DNA of 64,000 nt from Nymphalis io (lineage: Eukaryota > Arthropoda > Insecta > Lepidoptera > Nymphalidae): contig NC_065907.1 in the NCBI RefSeq assembly GCF_905147045.1, forward strand, positions 10,974,001-11,038,000, written 5' to 3'. Under the pieces are notes generated by a model. It ran no database searches, was not told the DNA's origin, and worked only from the letters and a program-made list of their open reading frames with translations. A program made the translations under genes and the position numbers. Positions 1 through 13,000 of this stretch are shown here, one piece after another; the stretch's first letter is position 1; each line of letters begins with the position of its first letter.

Positions 1-3000
1 ACTTGCGAGCTTTTGCATTGACTGACAATTAGTGTAAAGCTTCTCTTAGAAGTGGCAAAAATCAAATATCGACTCACCTTGGTGATTAAAGAATCTTATC
101 ACTAAGCTTTTTTTATTTACACAATCCTTTTGTTAACCATTGTCGCCGGCTTCGAATTAGAATCTTATAAAAAAGCCTTGCTTCTCGTTAAAGACCATGT
201 TTAGTATTATGTGCATATGTTTAAATAATAATTAGGAGTTAAAATTACAAATAGCTGTTATACATATAATAAATATCGTGTGGAATGGTGGCGTTGCTTT
301 CGTAATTCCTATTTTATCTGAACGAAAAGTGATGCAGGCATCCTCCCAAACAACAGTTAGAAGTAGGTTAATTGGACTTGCTAGATTTGTTAATTTGTAT
401 TGAATTAGGTACATAAAAATGAAGTAAATATAAAGCGTACCATATAAATCTAAACACACAGATCATTAGCTATTCAACAATGGCCGTAAATCTGTAACTT
501 GTAACTTTAACTTCTGTTCCTGTGGTATAACTTGCAAGGCTTCAAAACCTGACTTATCGCCCTACATTAGTATATCATACCAGACCTGGTATCAATATCA
601 AACTGGTCCCCTGAGTAAATACTTTAGTGATGTTATTATGTATAGAAGACAATTCATAGCTTTTTTTATTTTAAAAACCGACACTATAGCCCAGTCCAGT
701 CCGTATTAGTAAACAATGAAAACTAAATAACTATGTTAGTAATTAATAACTCGAAATGAAATAGTCCTCTACATGAGGCTTACGGTACTATCAATTTTAT
801 TTTGCATTTTGCATTCACGGTTTCTATTTTAGAATGAGGTACCTTCTTTCGATACAGTATTAAGCCCAACAATTCGTAAATGTACTATTTCCATATATCC
901 TCTTGAAAGGAAAGGTTTTAGAGATTATTACACTATTCTGCTTTAGTGCGGGTTTCACACATGGCAAAATATTATCAATCGCGTTCACGAAAACATAATG
1001 GACACGTTTTATGGTTTTTTTTTTAATTTATATCTTATGAGTGCGTTAAGTAAATTGTACCGTCCCTAATAATTCTCTTCAACGCCCTCGACTATAAGAA
1101 CTTTGTTAGTTTTATCATTAACCGGCCGGCCGGTAGCTCTCGTTTCACCAACTGGTTGCGAAGACAACATGAAACTACATAGTATTGAAATAGGCTAAAA
1201 AGATTATATACACAATAAACCGTAAATGAAACTTGTTACATATATGTGGTTTTTCATTTGTCGAATACAAATGAAAAATAGGAAGTTATCAATTCCGTAT
1301 TTTTTATGTATGTTAATCGTCAATAAAAAATCGATTTTGATGATATTTATTGATAACTAAGCGAAAATAAATCAATTACTTGATTTTAATTTTAAGCGAT
1401 CGTTAAGTATTAAAAATATGAGAGGACTCTTATTAGTCCTAGATAGACATAATTAGGAGAGGATTAAATACAATATAACTTATAATAGGTAAACTGTTGC
1501 AGTGTTTTAAAAAATAAAAAAAATTACGAATGTACACTTATAATCATAAATAATTATATCAAATTATTATAAATATCGGTACACTTAATCTATGTAACCA
1601 AAATTACTTACAAATTATATATTAAAAACAAGCTATGAGTTAACAATTCAAATAGTTTCTAAAACTACAAAGCTTAGGAAATACCGACATTCACAACTTA
1701 AACACAGCGGAAGTGTGTAATTCCTGCTCCGGCCGTGAACTCGAGAACGTGTAGGGAGCTGAACCAATACACAATAGCAAATGTAATGTGCACTTTAATA
1801 TATAATTCGATATTTAATTTTATTATTTTTGTTAGCAAAGTACTTTATAAATGCGAGGTAACGTTGAATTATTACTTCCGCATTAACAACAATCTTTTTT
1901 TTATAATTTTAGGTACAAGTGAAATTTTTGTTAGCAGCGTTTAATATAATATAGAAATGCGTTTTACAGACACAATGTAGTCGCATTTGTCCATTTCGGA
2001 TATGTATAAATATTGTTATTATAGATTAATTTTCATTTTTACAGTTTTTTAATGTTTTATTTATTTACTAGCTAGTCGCCCCGACGCCATCAGCTTCTTT
2101 TGCATTCAGCATATTAATATGAGTTACGGTGATTAGCGCGGTACCGGCGAATATAGATCGGTGGCGAATATTTATATCTCATAGGTCGTATAACACGAGA
2201 TAAAATCCTTATTTTACCCGGAACATCTAGTAATATATAAAAATATGGAGTTAGTTTTTCGTTGATTTGAATACAATATATAAATGTAATTGTAAATAAA
2301 GGGCATAAATACCTATGTATTATAAATGGATGGAAAAGATTACCTACTGAATTTCTTACCGGTCCAAGTCAGAACCTTCTTTCGGAACCAGTTGTAATTT
2401 TACATATACATAAATATTAATTTTATATCGATTATCGCCTGATTTCCGACAGAGTTGCACCCGTTGTGGTTACAAACTGATTCTCCACTCAGCTCAGACT
2501 TTTGCGTTTTTAGTTTTCTACAAATAAGATACTGTAATTATAACAATAAGAGACTGTAATTTAAATAACAAAATATACTACACCTTTGCTACCGTACGTA
2601 TAACGTACTGTTGTATCCCTGCACCTTCACGCAAGTACCAACAGCAACTGTACAAAGCTTTAGAGTATTGAATTATAGAACCCAAATCAAGTATTAATAA
2701 TGATATATAAGGTAGTTATTTTACTTAACATGTTCACGTGAAACCATAACTTGTGTGTATACACATTACACACACAGACGTGCACATAAACAACACGCCC
2801 TGTGACATAATATTTCTAAACAAAAGGCAAATAAGAAAACTTATGAATTCAAAAAATATAACAGAAACAAAAACATTAGATTATATTATTTACTTGTTAA
2901 AAGTTAAAGACAGCATTGCAGCTACACAATATCTATTACTAGGGGGGTTAATATTATCGAATACTTTGTGGCTGTTTTAAAGTTTTTGTGAGCGAATATA

Positions 3001-3345
3001 TAAGCAATTGATTGGTAATAGATTTAGAATTCCGGTTAACTAGGTTACAGTACCAATAGAAAAACTCCCCTATGAACTCTTTGCCCAATTTGATGTCTGA
3101 CGAACCCAATGATACTACATATTAAATTTTCATTCAAATTATATATACTTGCAAATTTTCAAATCGATACGATTATAAAAGTAGACTGAGATCGGCTTTA
3201 AGATTGGTTTAAGTACTGACTTGTTACTTATGTACATAAACGTGACGCTACTAAAGCTTATTATATCCATAAACATGATATACTTAATACTTAACGCTAG
3301 TATATGTTATTATAATAGTAAGTTTCAATGAACTGCTTGTTACAG
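1..3345. other. Intron or upstream region of the GPCR gene; no gene seen
   Basis: AT-rich DNA with no coding exon that I can support. Exons for the receptor N-terminus and TM1-TM3, including the DRY region, were looked for and not found, so they probably lie left of the window. A short GC palindrome (accggccggccggt) occurs near 1121-1134. The stretch ends in the acceptor AG at 3344-3345. Confidence 0.5.
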
Positions 3346-6300
3346 CAAGTGACGTACTACGTGATCCGCATGGCGCTTCTCGTGTCATGGTTCTGGGCGG
3401 CGGCGCTCACCTGCGCGCCGGTGCTCGGCGTCGGGTTTTACTACGATGAAAAGAATAAGTGTTGTACGAGGTACCGAAACGCTACCTCTGGACTCAACTT
3501 TGGATACGCCGTCTTCTATGTAATGTTTGGTATGTACTGCCCTGCACCAAGAGCGTCACATGTCCGTTAGTGTCTCGATACGTTATCGATTGTAGTAATA
3601 GAGTCAATAAAGTCAAATATTCAAAATATGTCAAAAAAAAGTAAAGATAACCATATGAAACTGTATTCTAGAACATAATTATTATGGATTTAGACTTAAA
3701 GCCCATATAGTCCATATTCGGTTAAGTAGCTCAGGAATTAAACAACAATAAAACTGATAATTATCAGTATTGTCGTGTAAGCAAATTGCAAATTATAATC
3801 TTGGAGTTTGAAAAGCTACTCGTACGTTCATATATACCATATTTCAAGTAGTATTATCTCGAAACCTTGTCACGGTGCCCGAGCCATAAAGATACAGAAG
3901 TACAACACAATATTAATGTAAACTATAAGTAGGTATTGTTAAAAAAACGTTATATGTTATTTTATTTGAAAATGCAATCGCATTTTTGTTGTGTCCCTAA
4001 TATTATAAATATTAAGCGTTGGAAGGTGTTATTATTAAAGGACGTTATAACAATTTTCTTCGAGCGAACTCATACTAGCAAATATAATAAAAATAAAATT
4101 ATTAATAACTCGATAACAAAGATTTTGGGATTTTGTTGTTTGGTAGTAAGCCAACGTATTCAGTGAATGTATAATGATTCATTTGGGGCCATAAATAGAA
4201 TTTGCTAAATAACTTGACTACAACTAGCAAAGTCTATCAAAATACATATCACATACAATAGAGATATGTATATACTTACAAAAGTAAGTAGTATGTGATT
4301 CGTGTATAATAGAGTCACTCCAACTCAAAACTTAGGTCTCTTAAGAACTTACTATCAACACTGGGAACCTGTGGTAAACAAACCCACCAGCAAAGAGAGC
4401 TTGCTGCTTCGCTGATTTATGTCTTGTTAAATGTCGTCTATTGGCTCTATCTATCATATCTAACTGTTCTAAAACCCAGAGTGAGAGTTATCACTATTCC
4501 GAGTTGCGCTTGTTATGGTAGCGAAAGACAATATTTATGTAATCTATTATGAACTTGGATAACAATCTACCAAAAGTCAATCTTAAAAAGTAAACAAAGA
4601 AGAATATATCTTTAAAGGGATTGTACATTTTTGACTCTGCGTAAATAGAATACATCTTACATTCTAATAAGGCTTTAATTATTTAAGTGACTAGCTACTT
4701 CGGAGGCCAATGAGTGAAGTTGCACAAAGTAAATCACGCTGCTGCAGTTTCCGGCGCAGCTCACACTCATTCTTCGATTGGCTTCAGAAGTACTGCGATA
4801 TAAATATTTAATGCAACTACATCCGCTTATTTGTTTTCTTGTTCAAGACTATTTACACTAATAAAATGTTTGCATTCATTGCATTCCGAATCGCACGACT
4901 CTACTTTGTAATGGCATCATAACATTGATCTGATGTCTTACTCGTATTGTAGGTACAACTTCGTGTCAAGTTGTAGATCTGCGTTATTATTTACAAAATA
5001 ATATGAATGAGGTTTATATGATAACACATTTTGTGAGACGATTAATCAGGAGACTATTTAATTTGTTAAAATAAGATAACACGGGTAGCAGTAGCGTCTA
5101 TCGTGGGTAAAACCGCGCGTATCAACTACTATAAAATAAAATACAGTTCCACAACATGGTAATTCCTCAAACAATAAGTTGTTATATAATTCTCAAGTAG
5201 ACAAGTCACAATAGTGACAATATTTGTTAATTTTATATTATTCCCCAGGCACTCTTCTCTGCGCTGTATTAGTGTATTGCAACCTCGCTGTGATTAGAGC
5301 ACTGTATGCTATCACGGCTCCGAGGGGTGGAGGTCCCCCAGTTGTGCGCAGGGTTTCCAAAAGCAGCTGTCGGCAACGCAATAACACAGCGCATGCGCAT
5401 CACAACGCAGCCACCGCCGAGGAGGTCGCCTTCAGCAGACTGATGGCCACGCTCTCCGTGCTGTTCATGATTTGCTGGCTACCGCAAATGGTGAGATATT
5501 AATTTTTCTTTCACAAATTATTTTTTAAAAATCAATAAAAAATTATAATTGGCTTTCTGTTCACGATCAACATTAAATAGTTGAAAAGTTCTCGCGTTCC
5601 CGCTTGGTGCCCGCCGCACGCGCACCATAGATCACTATCGACTTTAATGGGCCTGGCCTATTGGTATTCCACGCTGTTCTCGCCCTAACGTCAGATGCAA
5701 AACTTAGTACCTCGTGTATCACACCTCACAGCCTTGAGATTTTATAATTTAATATAATCTTTATGATTGTAGTGTTTTCGATATTTGTGAATTTAATATT
5801 AGAAGAATTAAAGTAAACTGAAATAATAAAGTTGATAGGAGAGTTAAAAAACACACAATTTCCTTACTTATTCTCAACGCAGAGTTGCCAAGTGCGGAGA
5901 AGATATTTTAGTGCTCAAATATGCGCACAAACAGGGGCACTAGGGTCTATTCCTCCACTCTCATAATTCAAAGGAATACGTCAGACGACACGGCTATAAG
6001 TGCTTTTCGAAATACGGAAGTGTAAACACTGTAAATCATGTTTTTTTTTTATAAAAGCGAGATTGTAAAGCAACATGTTAGTCTAAGACGAATTGTTATT
6101 ACAAATAAATCATTCAAATTGTCCTGCCTGTACTCCTTGCTCTGAATCCACGACTTTCGATTGAGGCCAATTCGATCCACCGGCTCGGTCATCTTAGTCA
6201 ATTTATCTAGTATTAACTACACAAACGCTATTTATATTTACATATGTCAAGTCGAACCAGTATTCTTAGCGAAGCTAGACGTTTGAAATTATGTTTAGGA

Positions 6301-6988
6301 AGTCAATTTTTGGCGTCACAATTAAAAACCGTGTGCAGAATGTCGGCATCATGTCATCTGTCAACAGCATCAATATTCAAGTCAGAACTGATCGAAGTGA
6401 AGATTGAAATATCAAGAGCTATTTATGAATTTCAATAACTTTAGCCATGAATATTTAATTTAAACCTTTTTTTTTAATATCATTAAAATACTTAAAAGTG
6501 TAATTATTTAAAACATACGTACATATCTTTATTACATTACGACATTACAGAACAATGTAAAAAAACCATTTATGGTAGTTCAGTCACAAATCTCATTGTT
6601 TAAAATAACTAAAATGGTAAGTATTACGTAATCATGAAAACCAAAAAATATGTAAATGTAAATGTATGTATATAACCGAGATGACCCAGTGGTAAGAACG
6701 CGTGAATCTTAACCGATGATCGTGGGTTCAAACCCGGGCAAGCACCACTGAATTTTCATGTGCTTATTTTGTGATTTGTGATTATAATTCATCTCGTGCT
6801 TTACGATGAAGTAAATTATCTGCATGTATCTAATTTTACCGAAATTCTGCCACATGTGTACACTCAAAAAATGGAGACGAGGCCTTAGCCCTTAGAGTAC
6901 GAGATGTATATAACAAATAATATGTGGTATATCTGATTGAGATTAATAGACTACGACAGTGACCTTTCACCGTGAGAATTGGTGTTGG

Positions 6989-7064
<76 letters not shown>

Positions 7065-10000
7065 CAGGGTTACAGGGTATATATTTATACATTTCTTTAT
7101 AGAGAAGATTTTGATACTATTCATCTTTGTAGTAACTCAAGTTAACTGTAGCATTTCAATATTCTCATCGATATAACGTTCTGGCTATCGTCAAGACGAT
7201 TGCATTCGACGATATGCATTGGAGTACTGAAATATTTTAGCGCAAGTTCTATCGGATAATAGTTTACAAATATTTAAAGAGGCCTTGCAAGGTATGCCTA
7301 GGCCTAACTCGTATCTTATAAAAGAACAACAATTATCGAGTTGAAAATAATTCTGTTATATAAATTAACATTCCTACGGCGATACAAAACCAATTCGTAC
7401 GTTAGGTGTTTAAATGAACGATAACAATTGTACTGTGTAGCTTATTTGTATGCAATAAATGTTACTATGACCAGCGAAAATATTTCATTGTTTCGATAAA
7501 TGGCATTCGCATTAATTCCGTAGATCTTTATTCGCGAACTACGAGCCAATGACGTCATCACTGAGGTGTTTTCATTCTAACATTAAACGATTAAGGCAAT
7601 CCAGCTATAAGACGAACCTTACACGGACCGGCGACAAAATTAATATAACGATCTAAATAAGAATCACTTTAAATTATGAAATGTATGCACATATATTGCT
7701 TAAATTACATCACACAAGCCTACGAATGCTTTTCACCGGGCTTTGACAGTTCTATCTGTGTGGCACCATTCGCGGGTGTAATTAGGCAAAGTGAATAAAA
7801 CAATTCATTGATCTATTATTTTAATGAACATTAATCGTGAAATTACTTTTTCACATTAAAAATTGTAACAAAGTATGAGCTAATAATTTCTACTATATAC
7901 ATACTATATACCATTAATGAAGCAATATTAAAATAAATCCAATATATATATTTTAAAAGCATTCTAAAAAATATTATCTCAGCTATACCTAAATCATTCT
8001 ATGGCATATTTTCTTATTATCAAAACTATCCATAACATTTTCCCATTACCCGACTACTCGAGCACGAGATGAGGTGATTAACTCAGTGGATATTGATTTG
8101 ACAGCCTCGCCTTCGTTATCAGTTACTGATATAACGTTAGTTACTACATTTTGATTTCACAAAAGAACCATTTCTTCAACCTCTTTCTACTTTTGCGTTA
8201 TTTTTGTGATACCATAATATTTATTTAATGATTTTTACTTATGGTTTTACTGAGAATAGCAACCACTCGATTTGTAATCTGATCCACCTTTGTCTCTTAA
8301 AAGTGATATGCGTGAAACTAAAAAAAAATATCAAAATAATTTAGATCTCAAGATCTTTACATCGATATATTGTTTGATTATATCGCATTAACTCTTACAA
8401 TAAGTTGAAGACTTGGAAAGCCAATTATGAGATTTTCAACTTCTAACCATATGGGGGCTGATCGTTACTTCCATCATAACGCACGACATCACCTGGCAGT
8501 TCCTTGTCAGTGCTAAACTACAGGATAGGCTAGACCCAACAGGTCTAGTATGCAATCGTGGTAAGAAGCCCAACGGCATATAATTATGCTTTAGAAATAA
8601 GACAAGTTACATGCCGCGCGTGGCAAGCTATACTGGCTACATTCCACATTATGTCGCCGCGTCAAAGGCGAACCTCAAGCGTATCCAGAACAAACGGTGT
8701 AAATAAGTATACATGAAAGCATTATTTGGCGCTTTCTTATAAAGTTAAAATGTTGCAAGTATTGTTAAAACTTTACATCAACGCAGTAACATTAATAATC
8801 GATTATATGTTTTTTGTTTAATTGTAATTGTGTATCAATATTTGCCAAATATTATCCAAAATCTGTAAACCTTTCTGTTTCGTTCAGATAATTGTCATTT
8901 TTTTATCGAACACATGTAAGTTACTTTTTTTTATTAAATACATTATTATAATGTTCATTATTATTATAAGATAACTTAGTTATTATAACAAAATATTTTA
9001 ATTCTCTTACAATTAGGTATTACTCCCAATTTGACGGATGAGCAGAAACATAGTTATTTATTAGTTGTGTACCAGTAGTATAGATTACTTAGGGTTGATT
9101 CTAAGGAATTGATCAATTAAGTACGTGGGCGATATTGGTAGCGTGCAGCGCCTGTCGTCCTAATTAAACGAGCCATTTGATAAGAGATAGCATCCAGCCA
9201 ATTACTAAGCGCGCTTATCACCTACGTCTAGTCTTTGGACGTTATGTCAATGATATTCGTTTATTACGTCTTGACATGTCCCCAGCAAAAATATTTGCTA
9301 TTGCTATATTATTATTGGAGATTAACTGGCTCGATATTTCTATTCGTTAACTAATGCATCTCGACGTGAAAACATAACAATATAATTTTTTTTTAAGTTT
9401 TTATAATGATCATTCTTGTAATGATTATTATCACCGATGACACTGAAACTTATTAATCCGACACATTTCTGTTGGGTAAAAGTATAAATGCTAATAGCAT
9501 TTTCAGGTTGAATTGCAATTTCGTATCTCTCTCTATATGGCAATAGATAACCAAATGAGTGATTATAAATTTTATTTTTGGTATTTGTTATGGCCCAAGA
9601 TTAATAGAGTAGAATCCAATAAATATCGAGCTGGATGTAGGCAGCGTTATAAATGATTATAATATTTTCTCTGAAAACTAATTTCACGGTCAGCATTACC
9701 AAACATAAGGAAAAGGATAGTGGACGGATGCTTCCGTCTTCTGTATTAAAGGCATAGTCTTCCACCATATAAAGGTGTTTTTAGATAGGGTCTAGCAAAA
9801 ATATTGGTTTTATCAATGTGTAAAGCAAATTAAAAAAACAAATTTACAATAAATTGTTTTTAAAAATATTTAGATTCAAGTGATCTTGTTAATTTTGTTT
9901 ATTTTTATAAACCTATTACGGGACTAAATTAGATTTTCGCTGTAGGTACTCGTACATAACATGAAATTAAATGCTAGTTAATAAAACACAGGCGTGTGAG

Positions 10001-13000
10001 CTTTGATTTCGAGCCCCTTTCAATTATATTTGTTAACAGTGAGAGAAACGTGATATTGTATTCAGTCTCTCTAACTCAATTACGAATTCAATAGCAATAA
10101 TAAGCAAGAATTAATCTTATGACATTTCAAATTTACGAATTAATATAAATATATACTTGATGCGATCGTATACAATAACTTAAGTTATTTGTCAAGTGTA
10201 TGATATAATATAACATAATAAATATGAAACATAACAACAGTATTTTTATTGGCACTAAGCAGGCAAACGACCAAGGGACCACGCGATGGTGAGACAAGCG
10301 AGTGGCCACTTCCGCCTATACGTATTGTTATTGTGAGGCGGTTATTTAATTACCTCGTTGGTTTAGTGGCTAGTTTATTTATATGGATGCAGATAGTTAT
10401 GTTTCTTCACATTATGAGTCAAATATAAACATATAAATAAAAGAGAATAGAAAAAGCAAGCTTGTGTATTATAATATATATCGTGCATCTTTAAGATGGA
10501 ATCTAGGTAGAAGAACTACGTACCAACAATACGATGCAAACCGGGATCTTCAAATACATAAATAAGCCAATTGTAAGACTCGCTCAAACATTTTTGCTTT
10601 TTGCGGGAAAACCCCGCAAGATTTCTGGTGGTAGGATGCTAACATCCGCCTGGCTTGTTACCACCGTACGCATGGTGAAAAACTCGTGAAGTGGCTTGCA
10701 GCCGCGTTTCGAGGTCAGCCAGCGTACAGCCAGAGCCCGAGCGAGTATTGCCGCGATGGGTGTTGGTCCAATTGGAGACGGCTGTTGAACCAATGCCGGG
10801 GGAAACTGTATTGACCTGCCGGTCAGGGAGACCCGAAGAAACATCTGTTTCGCTGGCCGCCCGTGGCATAGTACAGGGGCCCGAGCGTGCCTAACCAGCT
10901 CGTGAGGCTGCCCCACCAGGCCACGCATAATCTCGGGGTGGATGTCGTGCCGGTTGGTGACCGGTAGGTGGGGTCCCGGCGGCCACTTCCGGGGGGGTTC
11001 GGGGGCCCTTCCGTCGGGCGGGTCAGTGTATTTTTCCTTTTGGCAACCACTTGGGGAAACACACCTCCACACTTTGCCCATCCCTATCGTGGCAATACAT
11101 CACTCGCTTCACGTCTCTTTTCCATTTCATTTTTCCCAAATGGCGCAACAAAACAGAAATAACGGTCGTACAGCGGTGCACACCCCCACCATACCCTCGC
11201 TGTTTGAGGTCGAGTTCTCTAACATCCGAGGACTCCTCACTAACCTCAACGCTGTCCACCACCATCTCGAGACAGCACGGCCAGCAATGTTGTTTCTCAC
11301 GGAGACACAAATACTCCGTCCTGCCGATACCAGCTACCTTAATTATCCCGGCTACACGCTTGAAGAATCCTTCAAAGCGAAAGCCGGAGTATGCTTGTTC
11401 GTCAGGACGGATGTTTGCTGTCACCGACTGCGCTGCTTGGAGGACCCCTCCTTCTCCATGTTGGTGGTACGTGTGGACCTGGTTCGTCAGAGCCGAGTCT
11501 ACGTGTGCCTCTACAGATCCCACAATGGTGACTTGGAGACAAGCCGATTATTTGACCATCTTAGTCGGGTGGCAGATGCTGCGCAAGAGCAATTTCCTAA
11601 CGCGGAATTGGTGTTTTTGGGGGATTTTAATGCTCACCACGAATCCTGGTTGAAATCCCTCAAAACTGACCATGCTGGAAGGACTGCTCATGCTTTTGCT
11701 CTCACACATGACTTGACCCAACTGGTTGATCAGCCCACCAGGATCCCAGACATTGATGGGCAAGCACCTTCTCTACTGGACCTTCTGCTGACTTCTCACC
11801 CGGTGGAATATTAGGTTGTGGTTCAGGCTCCTCTTGGCTCTTCGGATCACAGCCTTATTTCTACCAGAGTGCCACAGGCCAAGCTGCCGCCACTAGCGGT
11901 ATGCAAACGTCGCGTTTGGCACTATAAGTCGGCGGATTGGGACGGTATGCGCGATTACTATGCGTCGGTCCCTTGGAAGGAACGTTGCTTCAGTGGGAAT
12001 GACCTAAACAGCTGGTGCCGCTGCTGTTGCTGGCGAGATCATGCTGGGAATGGAATACTACATTCCTAGCTCAGATCTCGTCAGTAGGAGTACGCGTAAC
12101 CGTTGGTTCACTCGTGAATGTGCCGATGCTGTATCATCTAAGCAGGCGGCATATCGCAAGTGGATCAACGACTGCATTAGCGGGGCATCTAACATTGACT
12201 CACTGAAAGCAAACTATAATAAAAATTCCAAGTCCTGTAGAAAGGCATACACGAGAGCGGATGCACAGCGCATTGTACAGATTGGTCATGACCTTGTTTC
12301 GCATCCTAGGGGCTCCCGTAGCTTCTGGCGTCTGACCAAGTCTGTGCAAAACAATTTCTGCCAACCTTCGCTGCCACCGCTCAGAAATCCGGACGGATCG
12401 CTAGCTCACAGTCCGCAAGAGCAAGCTGATCTCCTGGCTAAACTCTTTGCCGACAATTCCGTCATCGATGATTATAGTGCACTGCCACCTACAATACCTG
12501 CATGTGGCCATACGATGCCTGACATTAAAATCAGGCAACGTGATGTGCGTGCGGAGCTGCAATCACTTGATGTACGGAAAGCTAGCGGTCCCGATGGAAT
12601 ACCAGCCATAGTGCTGAAGAAGTGCGCAGCGGAGCTGTCTCCTGTGTTAACGCGCCTGTTCCAACTTTCTCTCTCTTCGGGAAGTGTGCCGGAGGCTTGG
12701 AGAAGAGCTAATGTGCAAGCGGTTCCCAAAAAAGGGGATCGGTCTGACCCGGCAAATTATCGGCCAATAGCTATCACCTCAGTACTTTGTAAGGTGATGG
12801 AACGGATTTTAAACAACCAACTGATCCATTACCTTGAAGTTCACTGTCTAATTAATGATCGTCAGTACGGGTTTCGACCAAAACGGTCCACAGGTGATCT
12901 TCTAGCGTACGTAACACACCTCTGGGGTGAAGCTATCGACAAGCATGGAGAATCGTTGGCTGTCAGCCTCGATATCTCCAAGGCTTTCGACAGGGTCTGG

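Larger units (their letters stand above)
5491..10589 (+). other. GPCR intron before the LINE; AT-rich with a SINE and a TA tract
   Basis: Begins with donor gtgagat after the TM6 exon. Apart from the SINE near 6675-6910 and the TA microsatellite at 6992-7064, I see no gene. A few GC-richer patches (about 5590-5700, 8450-8700, 9130-9240) might be old repeats or regulatory DNA, but nothing identifies them. Confidence 0.5.

Noticed and set aside
6690..6770. Possible tRNA gene (B-box-like gggttcaaacccgg)
   Set aside because: There is no cloverleaf acceptor stem, and the sequence continues as a SINE body with other copies in the window.
6979..7176. Frame with alternating Tyr-Ile repeats
   Set aside because: It is a translation of the TA microsatellite.
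10584..11081. 165-codon minus-strand frame in GC-rich DNA
   Set aside because: It is antisense to the LINE 5' UTR, with biased composition and no family features; the sense strand explains the region.
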